DNA from: Entrophospora sp. SA101 | Taxonomy: Eukaryota > Glomeromycota > Glomeromycetes > Entrophosporales > Entrophosporaceae | Assembly (NCBI GenBank): GCA_958430865.1 | Contig: CAUDNR010000261.1 | Span: 5,619 to 28,588, forward strand | Direction of reading: 5' to 3' | DNA length: 22,970 nucleotides | Shown: piece by piece, positions 1-9,682 of the stretch | How the letters are laid out: every line of letters begins with the position of its first letter | Numbering within the stretch: the first letter of the stretch is position 1 | Notes under the pieces: generated by a model | Seen by the model: only the letters and a program-made list of their open reading frames with translations | Databases searched by the model: none | Told to the model about the DNA's origin: nothing | Program-made: the position numbers and the translations under genes

Positions 1-1
1 T

Positions 2-442
2 ATCTATAGTGTTGGGATGTTAATGTGGGAAATATTTGCAGGCCATCCACCATTTGATGATAGAGCTCACAATCATTGTTTGATTTTTGATATATGTGAA
101 GAAGGTTTGCGGCCACCAATACTACCTGGAATGCCTGATGATTATGTGCAAATGATGCAGAGGTGTTGGGGTGTGGATCCATTAAAAAGACCAACTAGTA
201 GAGAGCTTTATGATTTTGCTATAAATAAACATAATGAAATTATTAAAAATAATAATGATGATAATGGTAATAATACTACTAGTAGTGGTAGTGGTGCTTC
301 GCAACAAGTATACAAATCACATCCAGATGCATACCATACAAGTAGAATATTAGATGAAGATATTGCTAAATCTAAAAGCTTAAAAATTTATACAAGCAAT
401 GATAGTTCGTTGAATAATCTTGATTTTAACTCTTTTCTCTAG
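2..442 (+). CDS. Protein kinase, C-terminal part (cut by window edge)
   Basis: The open frame is already running at base 2 and reads IYSVGMLMWEIFAGHPPFDD, the end of subdomain IX and subdomain X of a eukaryotic protein kinase. The subdomain XI arginine follows in QRCWGVDPLKRPTSREL. The stop is TAG at 440-442. The ATP loop, catalytic HRD and DFG lie left of the window, so activity cannot be judged. After the domain come an Asn/Ser/Gly-rich linker and a tail with HTSRILDEDIAKSKSLK. From memory, many Rhizophagus tyrosine-kinase-like (TKL) proteins have this layout, with a TSR...SKS tail. The W-x-x-DPxxRP form fits the TKL/tyrosine-kinase branch, which is an inference. The ATG at base 17 is an internal Met, not the start. 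Confidence 0.9.
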   Translation: MYSVGMLMWEIFAGHPPFDDRAHNHCLIFDICEEGLRPPILPGMPDDYVQMMQRCWGVDPLKRPTSRELYDFAINKHNEIIKNNNDDNGNNTTSSGSGASQQVYKSHPDAYHTSRILDEDIAKSKSLKIYTSNDSSLNNLDFNSFL

Positions 443-1422
443 AATGTCAAAAAGGTGAATAAAAATTTCATTATTAATCAATTGGAAATTACCATCATAT
501 CAATAGTAAAAGAAAGAATTGATCAATGACTAATTTAATTTCCACTATAAATTTATTATTATCCTTATTTTGATTCTCAAAGCTAAATTATAATAATATT
601 TTGAAATAATAAATTTTTTACGGTTTTTTGATTCTTGTTAAATGGTGATATTGCGAGGTGTCATTTCGGTCAATTAACAATTATGTTACTAATTGTTGTT
701 AACACTCACTAGTTAACCAAAGTTAGTCCCAACCTTGCTTACCGATTCATTAAAGCAAATGAATGTGGCTTTTATCAAATCCCTGCAATTGTTACCTTTC
801 ACCAAGGCACTAACTATACTTGTTGCCCTTTATCAGAACACTTTAAACAAAGAAAATAAAGACAATGCTTTTATTATTGAAAATTCATTAACGATTAATT
901 TTTATTTAATGAAAATAATAATTCCATCACAGAGTTTTATTTTATTAGAATGTTAATTACCTATTATTTAGACCTAAAGTTATCCTTAATGAAATTTTCG
1001 TTGATCACTACAAGTAATTATTTACACAGTAATTTGATAATAAAAAGCTTTTGCGTAAAATTTTCATTTGATAATAATTGACTATGATTATACTAAAATT
1101 AGTCGACCCTAGAAAATAAAGTAACTAGGTCATGTATCACGATATAAATGAGTGTGTGGGAACTGGATTTGTATTCAGCAAAAGAAAATTTTAGCTCCTT
1201 GGGAACAACTAATGAGACAAAGGAGAGAGAGATTGCGGTACACAAGTAAATATTAAAAAAAAAGACCTTGTAATATATATTACAAGTTTTTTTTGTGAGC
1301 TTTTATATTTTATTAGCCTTTAAAGCAACTTTACTCACGTCACTTTTGACTTAATGGCAGCGAATTTGACGTGATAGTTTTACAACTTTGGTAACATTTC
1401 GTCAAACAACACTACACCAGAT
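443..1422. other. AT-rich intergenic stretch
   Basis: No supportable gene. A possible AATAAA polyadenylation signal lies at 458-463, just after the kinase stop. A 73-codon plus-strand frame at 735-956 has no recognisable motif and ordinary AT-rich composition, so I do not call it. The only other structure is the perfect palindrome at 1267-1286. Confidence 0.6.
1267..1286. repeat. Perfect 20-bp palindrome followed by a T run
   Basis: CTTGTAATATATATTACAAG equals its own reverse complement. It has an A run on its left (about 1254-1263) and a T run on its right (1287-1294). The whole could fold as a hairpin or be a fossil inverted-repeat tip. Function unknown. Confidence 0.6.
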
Positions 1423-1894
1423 TCAAAATATCATATCAACAAATATCTTTCAAAACGTCCTATTGGTGTTCCTAAAAATCTTTATTTACACATTGGCATG
1501 AAACTGATATTTGGTATAAAAAACATATAGTGGCATTAATAGAGTAGCGAACTTTATGAAAGACATTGAAAAATCTGTTAAAGCTTCCTTAACAAACCAT
1601 TCTGGCCGCAAAACTGTTACTCAGATTCTTTAAGATGCTATCATGTGAATAACAGGTCATAAAAACATTCAAGGTATTCATGCATATAAAGAAGTAAACA
1701 AAACCCAAAATCTTGCTACTATGAATACTTTAACTCATGCTATAAAACCAACAAGATCTTTGATTCTTATAGATTCAACAAGTAATAGCATAAATACTAA
1801 TACTATCAATGCTACGTCTGAATTTTCTTTGGATGATATTCAAAAAATTTCCTATTTTTTAATTGTCATTTTTAGGAAATATGTAATAGCATAA
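1423..1894 (+). pseudogene. Decayed Crypton-type (DUF3504-like) tyrosine recombinase, catalytic C-terminus
   Basis: From 1423 one frame reads KYHINKYLSKRP. A second frame gives DIWYKK at about 1507-1524, and from 1532 a third gives GINRVANFMKDIEKSVKASL. It continues TNHSGRKTVTQIL, stop (1631-1633), DAIM, stop (1646-1648), ITGHKNIQGIHAYKEVNK. These are the last catalytic boxes of a tyrosine recombinase: H-x-x-R (HSGR, 1598-1609), then G-H (1655-1660), with a Tyr nine residues after the His (TAT 1685-1687). Spacing and order match the family, and the NHSGRKT form is, from memory, typical of the Crypton-derived genes abundant in Rhizophagus. Two in-frame stops and at least one frameshift make it dead. 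The first catalytic Arg region was not found upstream. The end at 1894 is the next in-frame stop and is approximate. Confidence 0.82.
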
Positions 1895-2471
1895 AATAAT
1901 AATAATACATGGGCATGGCCCTCGTCCAGAAATTTAAAAGGCTTGCATGTTGTTTGAATTACACAAAATGTTAATAACACGGGACGGTGTAAGAGGAAAA
2001 ATTAGTTATTAAGATAACATAAACAAAGTTAATCATATAATGATAACAAAATAGCTTTAAAGATACGGCCTTTCAAAATAAAAAGACAACATACAAATAA
2101 AAATTAGGATCTTCATTTCTCTCCAAATAATAAGAATTGCTTGAATAGCAATGGCTTTAATTAAATTCAGAGTCGTGATTACAAAATAAAAAATATAAAT
2201 ATTTTTGACTTTTATAACTAGGATAAATGAAAAATAAACAATAAACAATAAACGATGACTACGTTATTGGAAAAAAACAGTTTGTTGAGAATTATAACAC
2301 CAATCTTTCCACTCAAAGGGATATTAAAAATGTTAAAAATGTAGTACAACAATACAAGACGGTCTATAAAAACAAGTAACTCATTTTGGGATTCTAATAG
2401 AAAAGAATTGATATCAAGTATATTAATATTATTTATATATGACATTTTTTTCTTTAAAGATTGAATCTTTC
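1895..2471. other. AT-rich intergenic stretch
   Basis: Two overlapping minus-strand frames (2057-2248 and 2218-2475) are Ile/Leu/Phe/Tyr-rich, as expected from AT-rich DNA, and show no family motif. Nothing else supportable. Confidence 0.5.
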
Positions 2472-2586
2472 TCACTTTGCAGCTGATCTGGCAATTCTTT
2501 TATCATTATCATCAAGAAAATGAATTCGATAATCTTCATTGGTGAATGTAGCTCCAATCACATCAACAACTTCTACTCCAAATCTT
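2472..2586 (-). pseudogene. Orphan C-terminal exon-like frame
   Basis: Read on the minus strand, about 37 codons run to TGA at 2474-2472 and include VIGATFTNEDYRIHFLDDND and, at the end, KRIARSAAK. The balanced, charged composition is unlike the surrounding AT-driven frames, so it looks like a real coding remnant. I do not recognise the family. It lies directly downstream, in the minus direction, of the decayed BTB 5' copy at 2591-2696. The two could be pieces of one chimeric dead gene. Confidence 0.4.
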
Positions 2587-2590
2587 TTCA

Positions 2591-2696
2591 ATAATCAGAT
2601 TCATTCAAAAAAGTTTACAATGTTTAATAGGAAAATATCTTTGTTAATTATTAAAAATATATTGATACTTTCTAAAGATGTAAAACTTTTATTATT
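2591..2696 (-). pseudogene. Decayed partial duplicate of the first exon of the neighbouring BTB gene
   Basis: This stretch aligns with the first exon of the BTB-TLDc gene at about 4243-4387. Both contain AATCAGATTCATTCAA, and both end, on the plus strand, in AAAACTTTTATTA, with matching blocks ATATTGATA and TTTC between. Several internal deletions shorten it from about 145 to 106 bases and break the frame. Similarity stops at the codons for ESDYY, where an unrelated sequence begins. The start codon is not preserved. It lies 70 bases past the stop of the intact gene, in the same orientation, so it is a local truncated duplicate. Confidence 0.8.
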
Positions 2697-2765
2697 ATAT
2701 TAATATACAAGCATATGAAACATGAATGAAACCTATTTATATAAAATACATAAATTATCCTAATT

Positions 2766-4389
2766 TTATGCTAATTTATACACTTCAAACTCTTCTAACA
2801 AATGAATTTTTTTATTGGAATTTATAACATTCAGATTATTTTCATAATATTTAAGATGCTTATAAAAACAATAAGGTTTATTATCAATACTGTTGCGAAT
2901 GTCTAAATCATTAAAATCTATTAATCTTTCATGAAACTTTATGTCATCTTCAGTAAGGTCAATAATTTTTTTACTATGAAATATTGCTAGATCAGGTATT
3001 TTAACTTTACTTAATATTGAATCATTTAATTGATTCACATCTATTTTGAAAATAAAGCTTTTATCAGTTCGAATCCAATAATTTTTATCAGATGACTTTT
3101 CTTTTAAACTCCAACAAACTGGGTTATACCCTCCAACTAACTCCCCTGTCTCTTTAAATTTCATGATAACAACAGTTTCAATGCTGTGACATTTCTCCTC
3201 AAAAGTTGACCTTGAAAATCCATCATGAGATCCACAAAGGATTAATTCAAAATTATGAGGCATGTTTTTTTCATTGGATAAATTACCAATCCAATTAGAA
3301 ATTAGAGATGTTATTTCTGAATTTAGTAATCTTCCCCTTCCTTTTCCTATCCTTGGACCTTTTTGAAATAATAGTCTTGGCTGCAATTCATTATTAAGGT
3401 GATACCCAAAAATTTCCTTATAAACTTCTTTATTAAAAATTTTTCTAAATGGTTCAATTTTTTTATAAAAATCATCCAAAGATATTTGATCAAACCTTAT
3501 TAATGGAATTATATCATCCTCTAATGTATTTTTTAATTGTTTAAAATCATTTTTATTCCAGTCTGAAAGATTTTTTTCCAATGCCTCACTTTGTCCAACT
3601 CCCCATTGAATAACATAATTCCAAATTTCAATTTCATCTAATCTTAACAAATCACTACCCAATATAGTTATAAGCATTGATTTTTCAATGGCTGCAATAT
3701 CATTGGACTTTAGAAATAATTCTGGATTTTCATTAATTAATTCATTACAATAACTTTGAAGTAAACCAAATGGCTGGTGTTTTGATGAAAGTCCATGAAT
3801 ATAAATTAAATTTTGCTGAATCCATTCTTTTTTTTCTGTAATTAAATAATTTTGTATATCTTCAATCAATTCATTAAGGTTTAATTCATCACAGGATTCA
3901 AGAAGTTCAAGAATTTCATCTTCATCAATATCATTTATATTAACAATCCCACTATATAGATATCTTTTAAAAAAAATTTTTTAAATAAATTAAATAAAAA
4001 AAAAATTTAAAATTTAATAATTTATATTAAATGAATTAATAAAATAATCCTTACGTTAAAAGAACTTCAAATGTTCTCGGAGTAATATTTGTTTTTTCAA
4101 ATAAAATAATTCCATTTCCAGATATTTTTGCCCAATTACTTGACAAAGCAGCTTTAAAATACGATGACCTTGCTTTCAAAATGTTAGAATGAGCTTTAAA
4201 AGTCTCAATATCATCACCCTCCCCAACTTTAATTTCCACATCGTAATAATCAGATTCATTCAACAAATTTGTGAAATCATTTACAAGTTTGCAAATGTGT
4301 TTTAATGGCAAAGGATTTTCGTTAGATTTGATAAGGTTGTTAAAAAACATATTGATATTTTCAAAGGGTGAAAAACTTTTATTAGACAT
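2766..4389 (-). CDS. BTB-BACK-TLDc domain protein, two exons
   Basis: Exon 1 is 4389-4055 and exon 2 is 3963-2766, with a 91-base intron (donor GTAAGG, acceptor AAAAG). Joining gives about 510 residues, with EVLLT joined to YLYSGIV across the junction. The BTB/POZ domain (about 47-150) shows DYYDVEIKV, FKAHSNILKARSSYF and LLTYLYSG. A BACK-like helical part (about 155-265) includes NYVIQWG. The TLDc domain (about 320-470) has ITSLISNWIG, FELILCGSHDGFSRSTFEEK, VGGYNPVCW and DKSFIFKID. BTB domains dimerise and often recruit cullin-3, and TLDc domains can bind V-ATPase in other eukaryotes. The substrate here is unknown. The C-terminal end after SFIFKID departs from the usual TLDc ending, which is an inference from memory. 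This family is strongly expanded in Rhizophagus. Confidence 0.93.
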
Positions 4390-4427
4390 TTAGAACGATT
4401 ATTTTTTTTTTGCATGTATTTAAAAAA

Positions 4428-4520
4428 TTAAAAAATGATTTTCAAATATGTATTAGCACTAATATGTTTCCATGCAAGCTCTTCGCATCTCTGGTCAAGA
4501 TCATCGGAATTTTTTTGCAT
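4428..4520 (-). CDS. Possible 30-residue ORF upstream of the BTB gene
   Basis: An ATG at 4520-4518 opens a 30-codon frame ending in TAA at 4430-4428. It contains SDDLDQRCEELAWKHISANT, an amphipathic, charged sequence unusual for this AT-rich spacer. It ends 38 bases before the BTB gene ATG on the same strand, so it may be an upstream ORF in the 5' leader or a fragment of a dead gene. No family is recognised. Confidence 0.25.
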   Translation of the reverse strand: MQKNSDDLDQRCEELAWKHISANTYLKIIF

Positions 4521-5543
4521 TGTTTATTTCCTTGTTATTAAATAAACATAAATGAAGTAATTTAAATAAATATTTCTAATGACAATTTTTTATTAAAATT
4601 AAATTCTAAAAAATGTACGCGTGATAAAATCGAGAATGATCGACACAGAGAATAACACGAATCAAAACCGGATTAATAGTTTAAATGTTAATTCATTAAA
4701 CCAAATATTTGGAAAACAAAAATATCAGGATAAAACTAGATTTTAAATTTTTGATTATGTAATTCTCGATTTCCAAATTAAAATAATGTTATCAGTTCCT
4801 TGCCAGAATAACAATTCTTCTAATGATAACTTTACCTTTATTTAAAGAATATTAGAATAATACGAAGGCATTGCTTATAATTACTCGTTGGAAATCAGAG
4901 GGCTTGATGAGTAATTTCCAAACATTAAATAGCTTTATAATTATATGTCTTTCTCGGCCTAAGAATAATAATATACATATAATAAAAATATCTTTAGAAA
5001 TAAAACCCACTTTCCTAGTCAGTGCTGAAGTAAAGAATTGGTCTTCAGCCTAATTCAGTGTAATACTTTCTTTCCCTATTTCTTTATTTATGGATTATAG
5101 CGTGGTATTGATTGAATAGGGCATTGCTATAGCGAGGTTAACTTGAAAGGAGAATTCCCAAGTATATAGGAATATAGTAATAACAGGACATAGACACTCC
5201 CTGTGAATTATATTAAAATTCACCATATATTTACAGTGTGTTAAGCGGTTGCAGTTTCTAAAAAAAAAGTTGCCAAATAGAAATTATATCAGAGAGTCAG
5301 AAGATCCTAGATTATCACATCAAAAGGTTCGAAACATTATTATGTAGGCTTTAGAGCTAAAAGCTTTTTTTAAAAAATAATTGAATTTTTAATCCATAAA
5401 GTTCTAGAGATTTTAGAAACATTAAATTTAATAATCTCCAGGACCTAAGCTACAGACTGGTATGTAATTATTATGTACGTTTAGGTGTCCGATACTTTTA
5501 GTAGATAGTCAAAGGCTTTAAAAAAATATGTATATGACAATAG
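4521..5543. other. AT-rich intergenic stretch
   Basis: No supportable gene. A 60-codon plus frame at 4871-5053 has no motif. Nothing repeated or structured was found with confidence before the inverted-repeat element at 5544. Confidence 0.5.
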
Positions 5544-6111
5544 TAGAGGTTGTCACCGTTAACCGGTTAAAATTAACTGGTTAATTTAACTGGTTAATCA
5601 TCAATCTTGGTATTACATATTTTTTATTTTAGAATACATATCAGATTTAAAGTAAATACAAATAAAACATAATCTATATATTAACAAATTTATAATGACG
5701 AAATAAATATGGTAATGCTGCGTATCAATATTTACTTTTTTCTTTTGTATGGGCTTGAGTGGGTGGGATTTATGACTAGAGTTTCTATTCGTAATTCGAA
5801 TTATTCGTAATATTAATACGACTCAATCTTAACCCGAATTTATTCGTTTATTCGAATTATTTGTTTATTAGTTATTCGTCCAATTCGTTTATTTGTTTTA
5901 TTATTGTTATTATTTGTCTTATTCATTTATTCGTTTTATTCGTTGCATTCGTTTATTCGTTTTATTCGTTTTATATTTATTAGAATAGAAACCATACTAT
6001 GACTATAATTTTTTATCAATTATATTATTCGAATAATTCGTTTTGCCAGTTAAAAAATTTCACGTGATTAGATTAACCAGTTAAAGAATTTTTGCGCGGT
6101 GCCAGCCTCTA
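5544..6111. mobile_element. hAT-like non-autonomous element (about 570 bp)
   Basis: The left end reads TAGAGGTTGTCACCGTTAAC and the right end, reverse-complemented, TAGAGGCTGGCACCGCGCAA. Both are followed by AACTGGTTAAT blocks, once on the right and twice on the left. A TAGAGGTxGxCACCG tip with subterminal GGTTAA repeats is a form seen in hAT-type elements, a family assignment from memory. No transposase frame is inside, so it would be non-autonomous. I see no convincing 8-bp target duplication: the flanks are GACAATAG and CTTTGTTG. Confidence 0.65.
5774..6000. repeat. Nested inverted-repeat block rich in TTCGTTTA-type units
   Basis: Inside the hAT-like element, GTTTCTATTCG (about 5780) is matched in inverse orientation by GAATAGAAAC (about 5982). 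Between them lie about a dozen irregular repeats of ATTCG, TTATTCG and TTCGTTTTATTCG. This looks like a second palindromic unit inserted in, or expanded within, the larger element. Confidence 0.55.
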
Positions 6112-6813
6112 CTTTGTTGATGGAGTCTTCAAATTTTTTAATAAAAGTAGAGAATTTATCCATTTTAAATCAATTGTGTGTATTACAGGAGGCCTGTTAA
6201 AAATCTCATGCAATTTCCATAAATTCAGAGCCCTACCACCACCATGAGTTTTCCATTGCATCAGAACACAGGATCTGGCCAACTTTCTTTTGAAAGGAAT
6301 ATTTTAAAACGTTTATTCTTATTGGGACAATAGTCGCCGATCATTTCTAGATATGTTCGCCCAATGAAGATGAAATATTTTATGGATGAGTTTATTCACC
6401 AATAACGTTTTACAGCATATTTTAAAGTTTATTATAAAACGCACACACGCCAAACTTTTCTTCAAAAAAGGTTATTAAAACAATTTCAAAATAGTATATA
6501 TAATATATTTTCAAAAAAATAAAATTTATTCCTTTTTAACTGGCTAATTTCATTTTGAAGTCTAGCTAGCTTCGGACAGCAAGTCTAATATGCAGTATTA
6601 GTATATACTATTGGGATATGGTGAAATTTTTTCAATCATATTCTAAAAATAGATTTCTTTGAAAAAATTTTTACTTGAAACAATATTACTATGTTTATAG
6701 CGCAATTGAAAAGCCCCAAATGATTGATTTATAAACGGGATCGTCAATAGGGTTCTACATATGGGGAACGGAGAATTGAATGGCTCACGAAATTCATCAG
6801 ATGATTTTATATT
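6112..6813. other. AT-rich intergenic stretch
   Basis: No gene or RNA supported. There is a weak imperfect inverted match between TTTTAAAACGTTTATTC (about 6301) and AACGTTTTACAGCATATTTT (about 6406). It is too loose to call an element. Confidence 0.45.
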
Positions 6814-6944
6814 TACCGTAAAGTCTGGAAAGATAGCACCTCCCGAAAGATAGCACCCCCTACTTTAAAACAATTGAGCATCAATATAAAAAAAATGTTA
6901 CACATATGTAAAAAGGGAATGCTATCTTTCCAGACTTTACGGTA
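6814..6944. mobile_element. Short MITE with near-perfect terminal inverted repeats and TA flanks
   Basis: The ends match perfectly as inverted repeats over 25 bases including the outer TA (6814-6838 against 6920-6944; tip TACCGTAAAGTCTGGAAAGA). The outermost TA on each side would be the target duplication, leaving a 127-base element, as for Tc1/mariner-like MITEs. On the left a unit beginning GAAAGATAGCACC occurs twice, 17 bases apart. There is no coding capacity. It sits about 195 bases upstream of the exchanger ATG, in the probable promoter region. Confidence 0.8.
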
Positions 6945-7139
6945 TCTAAAACATTCTCCTTCATTTTCACCATTATTTATTCTTAATTCTGTTTTTTCCC
7001 TTTCTTTACCTTCATTCAGTAATTCATTTTTGGTTGGAAAAATTTTTTAATAATTTTAATGTGTTTTTTTTTTGGAGTTTATATAAATATTTTGTAAATT
7101 TTAAAATTTAAAGTTCAATTCGTAAATAAATAAAAAGAA

Positions 7140-9245
7140 ATGTCATTTGATCGTTCGAAATCGTTACAATCAACAGTAGACGATGATGGTGACTTTACAG
7201 CTTCAACATTTACAAGAAGAGGAAGGATTGATGATGATGATGATGATGATGATGATAACAACAGACGCCAAAATAGTAAAAATAATAACGAAGATTTAGA
7301 TTTAGAATTACAAGAACGATCTGATAATATTAAACAGAGAGAATCAAATTGGATGTTTCATACAGTATCAATCTTAAAACTTAACAAAACAAATGCATTA
7401 TTAATATTTTTCATACCAGCAGTGGTCTTGAAAGCGTTAAACGTTGATGAAACTATAACATTTTTCTTTAATTTTTTGGCAATTATACCTTTATCAAATA
7501 TATTAACTATTGGAGTTGGTGATTTAGCTGCTAGATTTGGACCGGTAGGATTTGATTTATATTAAATTAAAACAAAACGAAAAGTGTGCGCAGAAAGAAG
7601 AAGGAAGCTGATCATGATTCTTTAAAGTTTACTTAAGTTCTTTAAATATCTATTATTTAATTAATTATAATTAGGCTTATGGAGCAGTATTTCATGCATT
7701 TTCAGGAAGTTTTGTTGAACTTGTGATTGAATCATATGCTTTAATGGATGAGCAATATGCAATAGTTCGTTCAGCAGTTTTAGGATCAATTCTTTGTAAT
7801 ATAACATTGGTATTAAATAATTATAATAATAGTAATTAATTAATCATAAATGATATTATTAATCGATTACATTTATTATATTATTATTACTAATGTTATT
7901 TAGGTTCTTGGAATTGCATTCATTGCAGGATCTTGGCCGACTGAAAGACGTCGTCGTGAAGGCTCAATGAATTCGTTGAACGTGTCAATTCAAGTCAAAT
8001 TATTTGTGAATACAAGTGCTTCTATATTAGCACTCGCAGTCCTTGCTTTAGTTACACCTGCAGCTTTTAAAATAGCAGCAGCACCAAATAATGCTTCCGT
8101 TTCACCATTCATAGAATGTAATATAAGAAATATAAGTCACGCTACTGCCATCATCCTAACTTTAATTTATATTGGTTTATTAGTATTTCAACTTAAAACT
8201 CATGCACAAGAGGTAAATTTTATAATTTATTATAATATAATATCAAATGATATTAGTATTAACAATTATATTTATATTTAGGTAATAGATGCTAAAGAAT
8301 TTGATACAGAAGTAAAATATAATTGGTTTTTTGATTTGATTTTGTGAGTAAAATTTTCATATCGTTGTTTTTAAAATTATAAAAATATTTATTGATTCAC
8401 AAGTTAAAATATGCCATAAATATTTTAGAGTTGCTGTATCAATTGCTGGCATTACAGTTTGTGCTAGGTTTCTTGTAACTAGTATTGAACACACTGCACA
8501 AAATTTTGAATTAGGAACTGGATTTGTTGGAATTGTATTATTTCCACTTTGCGGTGATTATCATTATTATCATTATTATCATTATCATTGTTATATATTA
8601 TAAAGATATTAATAATTATTCTTTTTTCTAGTTGTTTCTAATTTTATGGAACATTATCAAGCAATACATGATGCTGTACATGATAAAGTTGACACAGCTA
8701 TAAGTTTAATACTTAATACATCTGTAGTTAGTATACAATCATTCAAGAAGATTTTATTTATTTATTTTTTATTGTTTTTACTAATTATATAAAAAACAAA
8801 TTTTCAAATTTTTCTTAGCAAATGGCTTTATTGGTAGCACCAATATTAGTTCTTGTGGGTTGGATTTTAGATAAACCATTAACATTGGATTTTAATGCTT
8901 TAGAAATTGCTGTTCTAAGTTGTGCTGTTTTAATCGTAAACTATTTGGTTGCTGATAATAAAGCAAATTGGCTAGAGGGTTACATGTTAATTGTTAAGTA
9001 TAAATTATTTATTTATTATATATATTTCTTATCTATTTAATATTAATTATATTTGTGATTATGATGATTGTATTTTTTAGGTTTCTTATTTTCTCATAGC
9101 GATTGCTTTCTTTTATTTTCCAAGTACTATTGAACCAGATAGATCATACTATTGTGATCCTTTCAGTAGAAATTTACCACCTAAAAATGTAACTGATTCA
9201 ATTCTACAAGATCCTAGCGAAGGAGGGGGAGGAGGAGGTCATTAA
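7140..9245 (+). CDS. Ca2+/H+ exchanger-like (CAX/VCX1 family) membrane protein, 8 exons
   Basis: Exons: 7140-7544, 7675-7809, 7904-8212, 8282-8343, 8429-8553, 8632-8726, 8819-8992, 9081-9245. All introns are GT-AG, 69-130 bases, and the joined frame gives 489 residues. A 75-residue soluble N-terminus contains nine Asp (31-39, a GAT repeat at 7230-7256). About eleven hydrophobic segments follow. Family landmarks are VLGSILCNITLVLGIAFIAG, TSVQMALLVAPILVLVGWIL, LIVNYLVADNKANWLEGYML and SYFLIAIAFFYFP, which align from memory with yeast VCX1. Such proteins move Ca2+ into the vacuole in exchange for H+. The two cation-site motifs are altered: GSFVEL (146-151) for GNAVEL, and VSNFMEH (347-353) for VGNAAEH. 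Both Glu (150, 352) remain. Transport activity or ion choice may differ. The C-terminus has a Gly run before the final His. The leader is TC-rich. Confidence 0.92.
8559..8590 (+). repeat. ATT/ATC microsatellite in intron 5 of the exchanger
   Basis: Irregular TTATCA repeats fill the first half of intron 5 (8554-8631). This low-complexity repeat leaves the GT-AG boundaries intact. Confidence 0.6.
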
Positions 9246-9370
9246 TTATAATCATTATAATCATTACGATTGTTATAGATATATACAATTGTTTTGTATT
9301 ATGTATGTATGTAATTAGTTAAATATGATTTCCAACAAATATTGATATTAAATCATGTATTAAATTAACG

Positions 9371-9376
9371 AATAAA
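9371..9376 (+). terminator. Likely polyadenylation signal of the exchanger gene
   Basis: AATAAA about 125 bases after the stop codon, followed by a T/G-rich stretch (TTTTTGTGTGG), as expected for a 3' end signal. Confidence 0.5.
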
Positions 9377-9682
9377 GATTTTTGTGTGGACATAAATAGA
9401 TCTCATTGAATCCCCTTTATTAGTAAAGTTCTTGCATTCTCTAACGTCCATTGTCCCGTATTTTTATTAAAATATCACTATTACAATAGATCTATTCTAA
9501 AATCAATATTTATGGCATATGAACTTTACAAGTAAGTTTGGACTGCCATTAAGGCATTGCTTGCTTTACAAGTATATTATTTGAACCAAATTGAACGAGT
9601 CTTACACTCATTTTTGCAGAATTTTATTACCTTCTTTTGAAATAATCAATATAATACAGTTAGTAGTGTGTGGAATTACTTA
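9377..9682. other. Intergenic stretch
   Basis: No gene seen. I searched its reverse complement for the last subtilisin block (SMAxPHVAG) that should follow the relic at 9683, and did not find it. Confidence 0.5.

Noticed and set aside
735..956. A 73-codon plus-strand frame starting MLTDSLKQMNVAF
   Set aside because: No motif, no splice or signal context, and composition expected of AT-rich DNA.
2..4389. Kinase and BTB-TLDc neighbours as a linked signalling module
   Set aside because: Both are members of very large families in this fungal group, so adjacency is likely by chance; they are 2.3 kb apart and on opposite strands.
5327..5337. GGTTCGAAACA, resembling a tRNA B box
   Set aside because: No A box at the right distance and no cloverleaf arms upstream.
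6301..6440. Loose inverted repeat around AAACGTTT motifs
   Set aside because: Matching is interrupted and no target duplication is visible; not enough to call an element.
7967..8281. A separate ORF starting MNSLNVSIQV
   Set aside because: It is exon 3 of the exchanger read through its 3' splice donor into the intron; the Met is internal.
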